A stretch of DNA of 31,256 bases from an uncultured Blautia sp. (GTDB lineage: Bacteria > Bacillota > Clostridia > Lachnospirales > Lachnospiraceae), in contig NZ_CALFLA010000078.1 in NCBI RefSeq assembly GCF_937880195.1, positions 1 to 31,256 of the forward strand. The letters run 5' to 3'. A program made the position numbers and the translations under genes. Each line of letters begins with the position of its first letter. Positions within the stretch are counted from its first letter, which is position 1. The notes under the pieces are model-generated. The model saw nothing but the letters and a program-made list of their open reading frames with translations. It made no database searches and was not told the DNA's origin. Shown one piece after another: positions 22,738-30,492 of the stretch.

Positions 22738-23889
22738 ATGAATACAGAAAATAAGGAGAATCTCAAAGAAGAAACTCTTGCTTCTGAGACAGAAAACAGA
22801 GACGTGTATACGGATGAGCCGGAATATGCTGCCCCTGTCAAAAAGAAAAAAAGAAAGAAAAAAGGACTGATCATTTTTCTGGTGATCCTGGTTCTTGCAG
22901 CTGCAGGAGCTGCGGGCTACTATTTCTGGGAACGCCAGCAGCCTATTGAAACAGTCAAAACCTTCCTGACAGATGTTCAAAAGATGAACTTTGATGGAAT
23001 GAAAGCGCAGCTTCAAAGCAATGACCTGTCTGCTCTGGACAATGCAGATATCACAAATGAAGCATACAAAACCTTTTTCCAGAATGTCAACCAGAAAATG
23101 ACCTTCTCCATCAAAAAAACAGAATTTAATATCATTAATGAAACTGCAAGCATTACAACAAAGATCAAGTACATTGACGGATCCGATATTTACAAAGAAA
23201 CCATCACGGAATTTCTGAAGCAGATCGTCGCTACCGCCTTTTCCGGTCAGCAGCTTACAGAAGAAGAAACCCAGCAAAAGCTGGCGGCTCTTCTGGAAGA
23301 AAAATCAGCTGCTATCTCCAATACCTTTGCAGAAACAGAGATCACCTATCCTCTGATAAAAGCTGGCGGCAAGTGGAAGATCGTAGCCCTTGATGGCGAA
23401 ACTGTAAAAATGATGTCGGCAAACTTTACCAACGTTCAGGATGAGATCAACCAGTCTCTGGAGGAAATGGAAAACGCAGACGCCAATGAAACACCTGCAG
23501 CGCCGGAGGCTTCTGCTGACGGAACCATTGATATGAGCAACGAAAAGTTTACGATACACTATAAGCAGCACCGCATCGCAAAGGATTTTTCCGGGGCTCC
23601 CTGTCTTCTTGTATATTATGATTACAGCAATAATGGAACAGCGGCGTCCAGCGCCATGGTAGACGTTAATCTCCAGGCATATCAGAATGGCCAGGTACTT
23701 GCCGCCGCCATTCCAGAATCAAACGATGCGGCCATTGACCAGTTTATGACCGAGGTTCAGCCAGGTCAGGCAGTAAGCGTATGTCAGGCATTTTCTCTTA
23801 TTGACGAATCAGACGTTACCCTTCAGGCCGGAGAAGCCTTTAGCTTCGGCGGCGGAAACGTAACGTCCCAGATACTGAAGATCAAATAA
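22738..23889 (+). CDS. Membrane-anchored protein with NTF2-like (DUF4878-type) and DUF5067 domains
   Basis: The 383-residue protein has a charged cytoplasmic N-terminus (1-34), a lysine block, and one membrane helix (about 43-63), with the rest outside. Residues 66-230 look like the cystatin/NTF2-like DUF4878/DUF5105 fold (PIETVKTFLTDVQKMNFDGM at the start and KAGGKWKIVALDGE at the end). A Glu/Ala linker leads to a C-terminal DUF5067-like domain (MSNEKFTIHYKQHRIAKDFS, then PCLLVYYDYSNNG, VQPGQAVSVCQAFSLIDE). Such surface proteins are widespread in Lachnospiraceae and uncharacterised; a role in sensing or binding at the cell surface is possible. AAGGAGG precedes the ATG, and a strong terminator follows. 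Confidence 0.82.
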   Translation: MNTENKENLKEETLASETENRDVYTDEPEYAAPVKKKKRKKKGLIIFLVILVLAAAGAAGYYFWERQQPIETVKTFLTDVQKMNFDGMKAQLQSNDLSALDNADITNEAYKTFFQNVNQKMTFSIKKTEFNIINETASITTKIKYIDGSDIYKETITEFLKQIVATAFSGQQLTEEETQQKLAALLEEKSAAISNTFAETEITYPLIKAGGKWKIVALDGETVKMMSANFTNVQDEINQSLEEMENADANETPAAPEASADGTIDMSNEKFTIHYKQHRIAKDFSGAPCLLVYYDYSNNGTAASSAMVDVNLQAYQNGQVLAAAIPESNDAAIDQFMTEVQPGQAVSVCQAFSLIDESDVTLQAGEAFSFGGGNVTSQILKIK

Positions 23890-23893
23890 TTTT

Positions 23894-23935
23894 AAAAAAT
23901 ATTCGCGGCAAAACAAATGCTGCGAATATTTTTTT
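23894..23935 (+). terminator. Terminator after the DUF5067 gene
   Basis: AAAAAATATTCGC-G-GCA pairs with TGC-T-GCGAATATTTTTTT; the long T-run lies in the plus direction. Confidence 0.85.
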
Positions 23936-23975
23936 GTCCTTTTGTTATAATAAAGGTACGAAAGGATGGTGACTT

Positions 23976-24191
23976 ATGGATCATAAATTTCTTCAATACT
24001 TTTCATTGACTATTGTGGTGATCGGCGCTATCAACTGGGGGCTGATCGGATTTTTTAATCTGAACCTGGTTTCCCTGCTGTTTGGAAGCATGAGCTGGCT
24101 GTCCAGGATCATTTACGGACTGGTAGGAATCTGCGGACTTTATCTTTTTTCTTTTTACAGTCTGGTAGATCACGAAAAACAGGAGGCTTAA
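23976..24191 (+). CDS. DUF378 family small membrane protein
   Basis: This is a 71-residue protein with two hydrophobic helices. The stretch SLTIVVIGAINWGLIGFFNL followed by SWLSRIIYGLVGICGLYLF is the DUF378 signature (IGAINWGLIG ... YxLVGLAG). The family occurs in many bacteria; its function is not known. AAAGGA lies upstream of the ATG. A TATAAT just after the preceding terminator (near 23945) could be its -10, but no clear -35 is visible. A 53-residue ORF follows after six bases, probably in the same transcript. Confidence 0.88.
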   Translation: MDHKFLQYFSLTIVVIGAINWGLIGFFNLNLVSLLFGSMSWLSRIIYGLVGICGLYLFSFYSLVDHEKQEA

Positions 24192-24197
24192 TATCAG

Positions 24198-24359
24198 ATG
24201 AAAACAGCTGAACAAAACAGCAGCAGATCTTCCTGGGAAAATACAGAAATTGCAGAGCTTTCTGACTCCTGTATGAATAAGCTCAGGGAATTTGAAAGAG
24301 AACTGAATAAACAAGGATACTGGAATATCGCTCTTGTTGCTTTCCAGATTAAGAATTAA
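24198..24359 (+). CDS. Small hypothetical protein (53 aa)
   Basis: The ORF starts six bases after the DUF378 stop codon, and an AGGAGG inside the last DUF378 codons (24181-24186) can serve it, at a somewhat long spacing of 11 bases. The product begins MKTAEQNSSRSSWENTEI, is acidic and helical in the middle (NKLREFERELNKQGYW) and ends ALVAFQIKN. It has no cysteine pattern and no membrane helix. I know no family. Existence rests on position and a plausible ribosome binding site. Confidence 0.5.
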   Translation: MKTAEQNSSRSSWENTEIAELSDSCMNKLREFERELNKQGYWNIALVAFQIKN

Positions 24360-24382
24360 AATCATCTATTCGATTAAACAAG

Positions 24383-24413
24383 AAAAAAAGAGTCAGGACT
24401 CTTCCTGACTCTT
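24383..24413 (-). terminator. Terminator of the tRNA-Gly pair
   Basis: On the minus strand AAGAGTCAGGA pairs perfectly with TCCTGACTCTT around AGAG, followed by a run of Ts. Confidence 0.9.
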
Positions 24414-24416
24414 AAG

Positions 24417-24489
24417 AGCGATAGACGGGGCTCGAACCCGCGGTCTCGACCTTGGCAAGGTCGCGCGTTACCAACTACGCCACTATCGC
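24417..24489 (-). tRNA. tRNA-Gly (anticodon GCC)
   Basis: The 73-base cloverleaf has acceptor arms GCGATAG and CTATCGC and anticodon stem CGACC/GGTCG with loop TTGCCAA (GCC). The T-arm contains GGGTTCGAGCCCC. CCA is not encoded. It is the second gene of a two-tRNA transcript. Confidence 0.95.
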
Positions 24490-24494
24490 ATAAG

Positions 24495-24565
24495 AGCGGG
24501 TGATGGGAATCGAACCCACGTATCCAGCTTGGAAGGCTGGTGTTCTACCATTGAACTACACCCGC
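24495..24565 (-). tRNA. tRNA-Gly (anticodon TCC)
   Basis: The 71-base cloverleaf has acceptor arms GCGGGTG and CACCCGC and anticodon stem CCAGC/GCTGG with loop CTTCCAA (TCC). The T-arm has GGGTTCGATTCCC. It sits five bases upstream of the GCC isoacceptor on the same strand, so together they read all GGN codons. Confidence 0.95.
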
Positions 24566-24616
24566 GTGTACCGCTGTGAGCTTTGTTGTTTTGCTCTGTG
24601 CTCAACCGACTTCGTT

Positions 24617-24645
24617 AGTATATAATATAAATCATCATATGTCAA
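24617..24645 (-). promoter_or_regulatory. Promoter of the tRNA-Gly pair
   Basis: Minus-strand TTGACA (24645-24640) and TATACT (24622-24617) are spaced by 17 bases, about 50 bases before the first tRNA. The remaining gap up to 24740 is AT-rich with no ORF I would support. Confidence 0.75.
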
Positions 24646-24740
24646 TACTTTTTTTAAAAAAATTTATTTTTTATTTTTTTAAGAAAAATGTAAAAGTAAA
24701 TACTCGAACCAGATACTGTAACATAACAGCCGTATCCGCT

Positions 24741-24775
24741 AAAAAAAGAATAAGCCAGCCCTGACAGCTGACTTA
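24741..24775 (-). terminator. Terminator of the serine acetyltransferase gene
   Basis: On the minus strand TAAG-T-CAGC pairs with GCTG-G-CTTA and is followed by a TTCTTTTTTT run. Confidence 0.75.
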
Positions 24776-24806
24776 CCCCAAACTATTTAATTTTACCCTA
24801 TTTTAA

Positions 24807-25739
24807 TCAACTTTCCCAGTCCCACACATCTGTCTTGGCAACGGTATTTTTCGGCTTCTTGATCACAAGCTCCGGGCTCTTAGCGCTGACCTTGGTATTT
24901 GCCGGAATAGAGGATGTAATAAAGGTATTTCCGCCAATGATGGTGTTTTCCCCTATGATCGTCTCTCCTCCCAAAACAGTAGAATTCGAATAGATCGTTA
25001 CATTATCCCTGATTGTCGGATGACGCTTGACGTCCGCCAGCTGCTGTCCCTGACGGGTAGAAAGGGCTCCTAAGGTCACGCCCTGATAAAGTTTTACATT
25101 ATTGCCAATCTCTGTTGTCTCGCCAATTACAACCCCTGTGCCATGGTCAATAAAAAAGTAATCCCCAATTTCTGCTCCCGGATTAATATCAATTCCGGTT
25201 TTTCCATGAGCATACTCCGTCATGATCCTTGGAATATAGGGAACCTTATCTTTATAAAGAATATGTGCCAGACGGTATACATAAATAGCAAACAGGCCCG
25301 GATAAGAAGAAATGATCTCCTCCCTGCTCTTTGCTGCCGGGTCGCCGTCAAACCCTGCCTGCACATCCTTCAAAAGCCTCTTCTGTACCTCTGGAAGCTG
25401 CCTAAAAAAATTCGAGCAGATATTCTCTGACTTTTCTTCCGCTTCTTTTTTTTCCATATTCTGATCAGCATAAAGAAAAGCAATCTCTACCTGTTTCTTC
25501 ATTCTGTCGTAAAAGTCATTAAGCAGATATGCTGTAAACTGTCCTGGAAACATCCTGGCTGCTGTGTCCTCACCAAAATATCCCGGAAAGATCACGGAAC
25601 GGAGATCTCTTACCAGATCAATGATCACGGCCCTGTTAGGAAGGCTTCTGCCGTTTTTCGGCATAAACAGCTCTTCTTTATCATAATTCTCTGTCAGATC
25701 CCGAGCGGCTTTTAAAATTGCTTCTTTTTTAGTATCCAT
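24807..25739 (-). CDS. cysE: Serine O-acetyltransferase
   Basis: The 310-residue enzyme makes O-acetylserine for cysteine synthesis. The C-terminal part is a left-handed beta-helix of hexapeptide repeats ([41 protein letters not shown]). It includes the catalytic Asp/His in FIDHGTG, the [19 protein letters not shown] segment and the [14 protein letters not shown] turns. The N-terminal helical domain (about 1-165) is longer than in E. coli-type CysE, as in the EpsC-like clostridial group. GAGGAGG lies before the ATG, and the promoter and terminator are its own. No T-box or SAM riboswitch is visible in the short leader, and no cysK is adjacent. Confidence 0.94.
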   Translation of the reverse strand: MDTKKEAILKAARDLTENYDKEELFMPKNGRSLPNRAVIIDLVRDLRSVIFPGYFGEDTAARMFPGQFTAYLLNDFYDRMKKQVEIAFLYADQNMEKKEAEEKSENICSNFFRQLPEVQKRLLKDVQAGFDGDPAAKSREEIISSYPGLFAIYVYRLAHILYKDKVPYIPRIMTEYAHGKTGIDINPGAEIGDYFFIDHGTGVVIGETTEIGNNVKLYQGVTLGALSTRQGQQLADVKRHPTIRDNVTIYSNSTVLGGETIIGENTIIGGNTFITSSIPANTKVSAKSPELVIKKPKNTVAKTDVWDWES

Positions 25740-25786
25740 ATTGCCTCCTCAACTGCTTTTATAAGTATCGCACCATTTTTCCTATT

Positions 25787-25815
25787 ATCATAGTATAGCT
25801 TTTTGCCTGCGTCAA
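25787..25815 (-). promoter_or_regulatory. cysE promoter
   Basis: Minus-strand TTGACG (25815-25810) and TATGAT (25792-25787) are spaced by 17 bases; a TATACT lies inside the spacer. Confidence 0.6.
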
Positions 25816-25835
25816 GAAACAGATTTAAAAAAAAT

Positions 25836-25864
25836 TTGACTTATGGCTCTCCAGCCGATATAAT
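25836..25864 (+). promoter_or_regulatory. tRNA-Ser promoter
   Basis: TTGACT (25836-25841) and TATAAT (25859-25864) with a 17-base spacer, 25 bases before the tRNA. Confidence 0.8.
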
Positions 25865-25889
25865 AATAAACAGTCCTTAAAAGGGCTAC

Positions 25890-25977
25890 GGAGATGTACC
25901 CAAGTGGCTGAAGGGTCCGCACTCGAAATGCGGTAGGCCGGGCAACCGGCGCGAGGGTTCAAATCCCTCCATCTCCG
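25890..25977 (+). tRNA. tRNA-Ser (anticodon CGA)
   Basis: The 88-base tRNA has acceptor arms GGAGATG and CATCTCC, anticodon stem CCGCA/TGCGG with loop CTCGAAA (CGA), a long variable arm (AGGCCGGGCAACCGGCGC) typical of class II tRNAs, and T-arm AGGGTTCAAATCCCT. It reads UCG. Confidence 0.95.
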
Positions 25978-25986
25978 CTTTTGTAC

Positions 25987-26015
25987 TTGACAAATGTTTC
26001 TTTTGTATGTATAAT
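25987..26015 (+). promoter_or_regulatory. Perfect consensus promoter of tRNA-Trp
   Basis: TTGACA (25987-25992) and TATAAT (26010-26015) with exactly 17 bases between them, 18 bases before the tRNA. Both hexamers and the spacing are full consensus. Confidence 0.9.
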
Positions 26016-26032
26016 TACAACAGTAATCACAT

Positions 26033-26103
26033 AGGGGATTGGTCAAATGGTATGATAGGGGTCTCCAAAACCTTTGGTGGGAGTTCGATTCTCTCATCCC
26101 CTG
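26033..26103 (+). tRNA. tRNA-Trp (anticodon CCA)
   Basis: The 71-base cloverleaf has acceptor arms AGGGGAT and ATCCCCT and anticodon stem GGGGT/ACCTT (with G-T pairs) and loop CTCCAAA (CCA). The T-arm is GGAGTTCGATTCTC with a G-T pair. It reads UGG. The discriminator base is G, as usual for bacterial tRNA-Trp. Confidence 0.93.
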
Positions 26104-26112
26104 CTCTTTTTC

Positions 26113-26150
26113 ACCGGAAAGCCTTATGATAGGTTTTCCGGTTTTTTATT
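26113..26150 (+). terminator. tRNA-Trp terminator
   Basis: An 11-bp stem, ACCGGAAAGCC with GGTTTTCCGGT (one G-T), is followed by TTTTTATTTT. It separates the tRNA from the pseudouridine synthase gene. Confidence 0.88.
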
Positions 26151-26175
26151 TTATAAAAACAAGAGGATTTCATTT

Positions 26176-27132
26176 ATGGAACGTATTCTCAAAATTATTG
26201 TAAAAGAAACAGATGGATCCGCCAATGTGGGACAGATTCTCCGCATCCAGGCAGGGCTTACAAAAAAGCAAATCTCTCAGGCCAAATTCCGTTCTGAAGG
26301 AATCACCAGAAACGGCGTGAAATGCCGTGTCACAGATTCGGCTCTTCCCGGAGACATTCTGACCGTCTGTCTGGAAGAAAGCCATATTTCCGGTTCTGAT
26401 CACCTTATCATGCCGCCGGATCATCTTCCTCCCCTTCAGATTCTTTACGAAGACCAGGATCTTCTTGCTGTCAATAAACCAGCCGGCATTGTTACCCATC
26501 CCTGCGGCAGTCACTACCATGACAGTCTTTCTAATCAGGCAGCCTATTATTTTCATTCCAAAGGAAAAAATGTTACCATACGTTCTGTTGGCCGTCTTGA
26601 TAAGGAAACCTCCGGCATTGTAATTTTCGCCAAAAACCAGCCGGCTGCCGCAAGACTTCAGAATCAGCGTTCCCAGGGACATTTCCAAAAAGAATATCTT
26701 GCCTTAGTACATGGCTTTCTGCCAGAAGATTCCCGAGTATGGCATACAATCGATCTGCCCATTGCACCGGATCCTGACGATTCCAGAAAAATGATATGTC
26801 CGCCCCATTCTTCTGCTGTTCCTGACTATAGTCTGCAGCCTCAATATAAAAAAGCCGTTACCCATTACCGGGTTATCAAAAGCACAGACCAATGATCCCT
26901 TCTTTCTCTTCGCCTGGATACTGGACGCACGCACCAGATCCGCGTTCATATGAAAGCTACAGGCCATCCCCTTCTCGGAGATACCCTGTATTCCGGTTCA
27001 CGGACAGTTCCTGAACCTTTTTCTTTTGCAAGAGCAGCTCTCCACGCCTGGAAAGTCTCTCTTATCCAGCCCTTTGAAAACAGAGAAATCCTGATTGAAG
27101 CGGATATTCCTAATGACTTTTATCTTTGTTAA
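26176..27132 (+). pseudogene. RluA-family pseudouridine synthase interrupted by an in-frame TGA
   Basis: The frame runs for 318 positions, but codon 240 is TGA (26893-26895). Before it lies an S4-like N-terminal region (about 17-66) and the catalytic half with VNKPAGIVTHPCG and SVGRLDKETSG (catalytic Asp142). After it the same frame continues as SLLSLRLDTGRTHQIRVHMK and GHPLLGDTLYSG, the conserved second half, to a normal TAA. No bases are gained or lost, so this is a single-codon event (for example from CGA, TGG, TGC or GGA), not a frameshift. The product stopping at 239 would lack the GRTHQIRVH core and should be inactive. Function, if restored or read through: RNA uridine isomerisation in rRNA or tRNA. 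AAGAGGA lies eight bases before the ATG. A sequencing error is possible. Confidence 0.88.
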
Positions 27133-27158
27133 AAAATTATTTATTCACTATTTTCTGG

Positions 27159-27186
27159 TTGATTTTGTCCTGTTTTTATGTATAAT
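27159..27186 (+). promoter_or_regulatory. pckA promoter
   Basis: TTGATT (27159-27164) and a perfect TATAAT (27181-27186) with 16 bases between, giving a leader of about 100 nt that includes the small palindrome CCTGTCAGACAGG. Confidence 0.65.
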
Positions 27187-27291
27187 ATATAGAGGAAAGC
27201 TATAGTTCCACTTCTTTCAAATCAGATAGCATAAATCCTGTCAGACAGGTTGTTATCCTATTACTATTTTAAGAAAAGAGGTAAATGTAAG

Positions 27292-28896
27292 ATGGCAAAA
27301 ATCGATTTAACCAAGTATGGCATTACCGGAACCACTGAGATCGTATATAACCCTTCTTATGAAGTGTTATATGAAGAGGAAACAAAACCAGAACTTGAAG
27401 GCTTTGAAAAAGGCCAGGAAAGTGAGCTTGGTGCAGTCAACGTTATGACTGGTATCTACACTGGACGTTCTCCTAAAGACAAATTCATCGTTATGGACGA
27501 GAACTCCAAAGACACTGTATGGTGGACTTCCGATGAGTACAAAAACGACAACCATCCAGCTTCTCAGGAAGCATGGAATACCTGTAAAGAAATCGCTCTG
27601 AAAGAGCTCTCAAATAAGAGACTTTTTGTAGTTGACGCTTTCTGCGGTGCAAACCATGACACACGTATGGCTATCCGTTTCATCGTTGAGGTAGCTTGGC
27701 AGGCACACTTTGTAACGAACATGTTCATCACTCCTTCTGAAGAAGAGCTTGAGAACTTTGAGCCTGATTTCGTTGTATACAACGCTTCCAAAGCAAAAGT
27801 TGAGAACTATAAAGAGCTTGGTCTGAACTCTGAGACAGCCGCTATGTTCAACATTACTACACGTGAGCAGGTTATCCTGAACACATGGTACGGCGGAGAA
27901 ATGAAAAAAGGTATGTTCTCTATGATGAACTACTACCTGCCTCTGAAGGGCATCGCTTCCATGCACTGCTCTGCAAACACAGATATGAACGGTGAAAACA
28001 CCGCTATCTTCTTCGGACTTTCCGGAACAGGAAAAACTACACTTTCCACAGACCCGAAACGTCTCCTTATCGGTGACGACGAGCACGGCTGGGATGACAA
28101 CGGAATCTTCAACTTCGAAGGCGGATGCTATGCAAAGGTTATCAACCTTGACAAAGAATCTGAGCCGGATATCTACAATGCGATCAAACGCAACGCTCTT
28201 CTTGAGAACGTTACACTTGATAAAGATGGAAAGATTGACTTTGACGACAAGAGCGTTACAGAAAACACTCGTGTTTCTTATCCGATCGACCACATCGAAA
28301 AAATCGTTCGTCCGGTATCCGCAGCTCCTGCAGCTAAGAATGTAATCTTCCTTTCTGCAGATGCTTTCGGCGTACTTCCTCCAGTATCTATCCTGACACC
28401 GGAGCAGACACAGTACTACTTCCTGTCTGGATTCACAGCTAAACTTGCTGGTACAGAGCGTGGTATCACAGAGCCGACACCTACTTTCTCCGCATGCTTC
28501 GGACAGGCTTTCCTTGAGCTGCATCCGACAAAATACGCAGAAGAGCTTGTTAAGAGAATGGAAGCAAACGGCGCTAAAGCTTATCTTGTAAACACAGGAT
28601 GGAACGGCTCCGGCAAACGTATCTCCATTAAAGATACACGTGGTATCATCGATGCAATCCTTAACGGAGATATCAACAACGCACCGACCAAGAAGATCCC
28701 ATACTTCAACTTTGAAGTTCCTACAGAGCTTCCGGGCGTTGATACAAATATTCTTGATCCTCGCGACACTTATGCAGACGCTGCAGAGTGGGAAGTTAAA
28801 GCTAAAGATCTTGCTCAGAGATTCATTAACAACTTCTCCAAATACGAAGGAAACGAAGCTGGTAAAGCACTTGTTGCTGCTGGCCCGCAGGAATAA
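27292..28896 (+). CDS. pckA: Phosphoenolpyruvate carboxykinase (ATP)
   Basis: The 534-residue enzyme interconverts oxaloacetate + ATP and PEP + CO2 + ADP. The kinase loop is [12 protein letters not shown] (Walker A at 242-250), the metal/catalytic motif is [10 protein letters not shown] (260-269), and the substrate-binding TGRSPKDKF is at 57-65. Length and motifs place it firmly in the ATP-type, not the GTP-type, family. In fermentative gut anaerobes it often runs toward oxaloacetate and gains ATP. AAAGAGGT is nine bases before the ATG at 27292. Codon use is very regular, which suggests high expression. It is monocistronic with its own promoter and terminator. Confidence 0.97.
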   Translation: MAKIDLTKYGITGTTEIVYNPSYEVLYEEETKPELEGFEKGQESELGAVNVMTGIYTGRSPKDKFIVMDENSKDTVWWTSDEYKNDNHPASQEAWNTCKEIALKELSNKRLFVVDAFCGANHDTRMAIRFIVEVAWQAHFVTNMFITPSEEELENFEPDFVVYNASKAKVENYKELGLNSETAAMFNITTREQVILNTWYGGEMKKGMFSMMNYYLPLKGIASMHCSANTDMNGENTAIFFGLSGTGKTTLSTDPKRLLIGDDEHGWDDNGIFNFEGGCYAKVINLDKESEPDIYNAIKRNALLENVTLDKDGKIDFDDKSVTENTRVSYPIDHIEKIVRPVSAAPAAKNVIFLSADAFGVLPPVSILTPEQTQYYFLSGFTAKLAGTERGITEPTPTFSACFGQAFLELHPTKYAEELVKRMEANGAKAYLVNTGWNGSGKRISIKDTRGIIDAILNGDINNAPTKKIPYFNFEVPTELPGVDTNILDPRDTYADAAEWEVKAKDLAQRFINNFSKYEGNEAGKALVAAGPQE

Positions 28897-28903
28897 TATT
28901 CAG

Positions 28904-28950
28904 ATAAAAAATAAAGGGGATGTGATTTATTCACATCTCCTTATTTTTTA
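28904..28950 (+). terminator. pckA terminator
   Basis: AATAAA-GGGGATGTGA pairs with TCACATC-TCCTTATT around a five-base loop, followed by a T-run. Confidence 0.85.
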
Positions 28951-29009
28951 GAAAATTAAAAACAGACTTGTCCCCTTTGTTCTCTGTTTTCAGGTATTCT
29001 CTTCTATAT

Positions 29010-29186
29010 TCATTCAGCCATAGTATACTGAAGCATCTCATAGGCCACTGTACTGCCTTCCATCACCTCAGGAGGAAGGAGCGCCATTGCCACGCATTTG
29101 GGCTCTTCTTCCGCATTATCAGTCCTCTGTAAATAAGCATAATCTCCGTCAATTCTTTTTACCAGATAATCAATCCTCTCAAACAT
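29010..29186 (-). CDS. Small DUF3006-like protein (58 aa)
   Basis: The ATG at 29186 has AGGAG six bases upstream, and the frame codes for 58 residues beginning MFERIDYLVKRIDGDYAYLQ and continuing CVAMALLPPEVMEGSTVAYEM. The pattern of an acidic 'I-x-G-D-Y-A-x-L' strand, then 'LLPxEVxEGxxV', resembles DUF3006, a short beta-barrel family of unknown function in Firmicutes. It is on the same strand as, and 47 bases downstream of, the phosphatidyltransferase gene, so it is probably in that operon. The family match is from memory; coding potential is well supported by the ribosome binding site. Confidence 0.7.
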   Translation of the reverse strand: MFERIDYLVKRIDGDYAYLQRTDNAEEEPKCVAMALLPPEVMEGSTVAYEMLQYTMAE

Positions 29187-29233
29187 CTTTGTCTCCTTTT
29201 TTATTTATATAATCAAAAACAGTAGCCCATGCT

Positions 29234-29794
29234 TCAATTCTCATCCTTCATTTTTTTAAAGACAGGAATGTACATACACAAAGTCACTGCCATTACTGCC
29301 ATCATAATGATAATCATTCCGTTCACCCAGACTTCTGAAAGACCAGGGAACAAAAACAGTACAAGCATTCCTACAAAGAGAACCGCTGTACATATCTTTC
29401 CAAACCACATAGCTCCATCCAGCATTTTGCCCTTTTTCAGAAAGATAAGCCCCATAATTCCCATATATCCTTCTTTTATCACAAGAAGAGCAATCAATCC
29501 CCACATCAGAGAATAGCGTGAGGCGAGGCAAAAGGCAAGTCCGGCATGTGTCAGTTTATCAGCAATGGGATCTAAGGCCTTTCCAAGCTCTGTTACCATA
29601 TTAAAACGTCTTGCAATCTTTCCGTCAAATAAATCTGTCAGGCTGGATATAAGCACCACTAGGGCCGCATATAAATACTCTCTTTCTGTTTCTGCCGTCA
29701 TATACAGATAGCAAAATACAGGAATCAAAAGAATCCTAAAATATCCCATAAGATTAGGGATGGAAAAAATCTCTTTTTTTGTAAATCTTTTCAT
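29234..29794 (-). CDS. pgsA: CDP-alcohol phosphatidyltransferase (PgsA-like)
   Basis: This 186-residue inner-membrane enzyme has the complete family motif D-x2-DG-x2-AR-x8-G-x3-D-x3-D: Asp54, Asp57-Gly58, Ala61-Arg62, Gly71, Asp75 and Asp79 (DLFDGKIARRFNMVTELGKA, then LDPIADK). The N-terminus KEIFSIPNLMGYFRILLIPV matches phosphatidylglycerophosphate synthases, which join CDP-diacylglycerol and glycerol 3-phosphate. About five or six membrane segments are visible. Other CDP-alcohol enzymes (for example cardiolipin-type) share the motif, so the exact acceptor is inferred. It is the first gene of a two-gene unit with the small DUF3006-like protein. Confidence 0.88.
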   Translation of the reverse strand: MKRFTKKEIFSIPNLMGYFRILLIPVFCYLYMTAETEREYLYAALVVLISSLTDLFDGKIARRFNMVTELGKALDPIADKLTHAGLAFCLASRYSLMWGLIALLVIKEGYMGIMGLIFLKKGKMLDGAMWFGKICTAVLFVGMLVLFLFPGLSEVWVNGMIIIMMAVMAVTLCMYIPVFKKMKDEN

Positions 29795-29856
29795 TTGTTT
29801 ACCTCATATGTTATTCTTATAATTCATAGTTTTATCTGTCTCATAACAATAACGAA

Positions 29857-29879
29857 GCCTGCTGTAAAAAACAGCAGGC
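29857..29879. terminator. Hairpin after the HD-domain gene
   Basis: GCCTGCTGT and ACAGCAGGC form a perfect 9-bp stem around five As, seven bases past the HD-gene stop codon. The T-run on the minus strand is poor, so it may be a weak terminator. Confidence 0.5.
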
Positions 29880-29886
29880 CTTGTCT

Positions 29887-30384
29887 TTATACAGAGGCAG
29901 ATACAACTACCCGATTACGTCTTGCCAGAGCAACTGCAATATGGCATAACTCCAGACTGGCGCATATCTTATCTGCCATGGTGATGATCCATGCTTCTCT
30001 GTTCTTTGGAATCGGTCCCAACGGGAACATGTGCGACAAGATTGCATTCCATTCCTTTTCTCCAATATCAAATGTCCTTACACTGTTTTCTGCCGCAGCT
30101 TTGGGATGGTAAAATGCCTGATGCTCTCCTGTAGGTGTTGCCTTACGAAAATCATAAGGACAAAAATCATGTAAAAGTCCTGCTCTTGCAGCTACCTTTG
30201 CATCGCAGCCCAATTTCTTCGCAAGCTTCCATGAAATATAGGAAACATTCACGCTGTGCATGAATCTTGTTGTCCACTGGTGATGCTCATAAAGGCTGAG
30301 AGAAAGAAATTCTTTATTATTAAGAATATCTTCTACCTCTGCCAGATATGCCTGTGAGACTTCATCCGATAACTGAATATCCAT
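29887..30384 (-). CDS. HD domain-containing phosphohydrolase
   Basis: This soluble protein of 165 residues has an HD-type metal-binding fold: a first His in FMHSVNVSYIS (His43), the His-Asp pair in GLLHDFCPYDF (72-73), a later His in HPKAAAEN, and the closing Asp in TMADKICASLE. Such proteins are metal-dependent phosphohydrolases acting on nucleotides or related phosphate esters; the substrate is unknown. The ATG at 30384 (MDIQLSDE) is preferred over a TTG two codons earlier, with GGGAG nine bases upstream. It lies downstream of the DUF4317-like gene on the same strand; whether they share a transcript is unclear. Confidence 0.85.
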   Translation of the reverse strand: MDIQLSDEVSQAYLAEVEDILNNKEFLSLSLYEHHQWTTRFMHSVNVSYISWKLAKKLGCDAKVAARAGLLHDFCPYDFRKATPTGEHQAFYHPKAAAENSVRTFDIGEKEWNAILSHMFPLGPIPKNREAWIITMADKICASLELCHIAVALARRNRVVVSASV

Positions 30385-30492
30385 CGGCAATCACTCCCTT
30401 CCATATTCTTTATCTTTATTATGACAACTTCCTCAGAAAAAGCAAGGGATTTTATGGTTTTTTTATTCTTTTTTCAGACTTTTATCTTTCAC

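Noticed and set aside
23945..23975. Full sigma-A promoter for the DUF378 gene
   Set aside because: A TATAAT exists, but no -35 box is found at a usable distance; the upstream sequence is the terminator stem.
26893..26960. Selenocysteine insertion at the in-frame TGA
   Set aside because: No bacterial SECIS-like hairpin with a suitable apical loop is visible 15-40 bases after the TGA, and pseudouridine synthases are not known selenoproteins.
26880..26960. Frameshift in the pseudouridine synthase
   Set aside because: The codons before and after the TGA are in the same frame (26950 minus 26893 is a multiple of three), so no base is missing or added.
27610..28524. 304-codon minus-strand ORF opposite pckA
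   Set aside because: It is antisense to a perfectly conserved PEPCK and results from codon bias; no ribosome binding site and an implausible Cys/Val/Phe-rich product.
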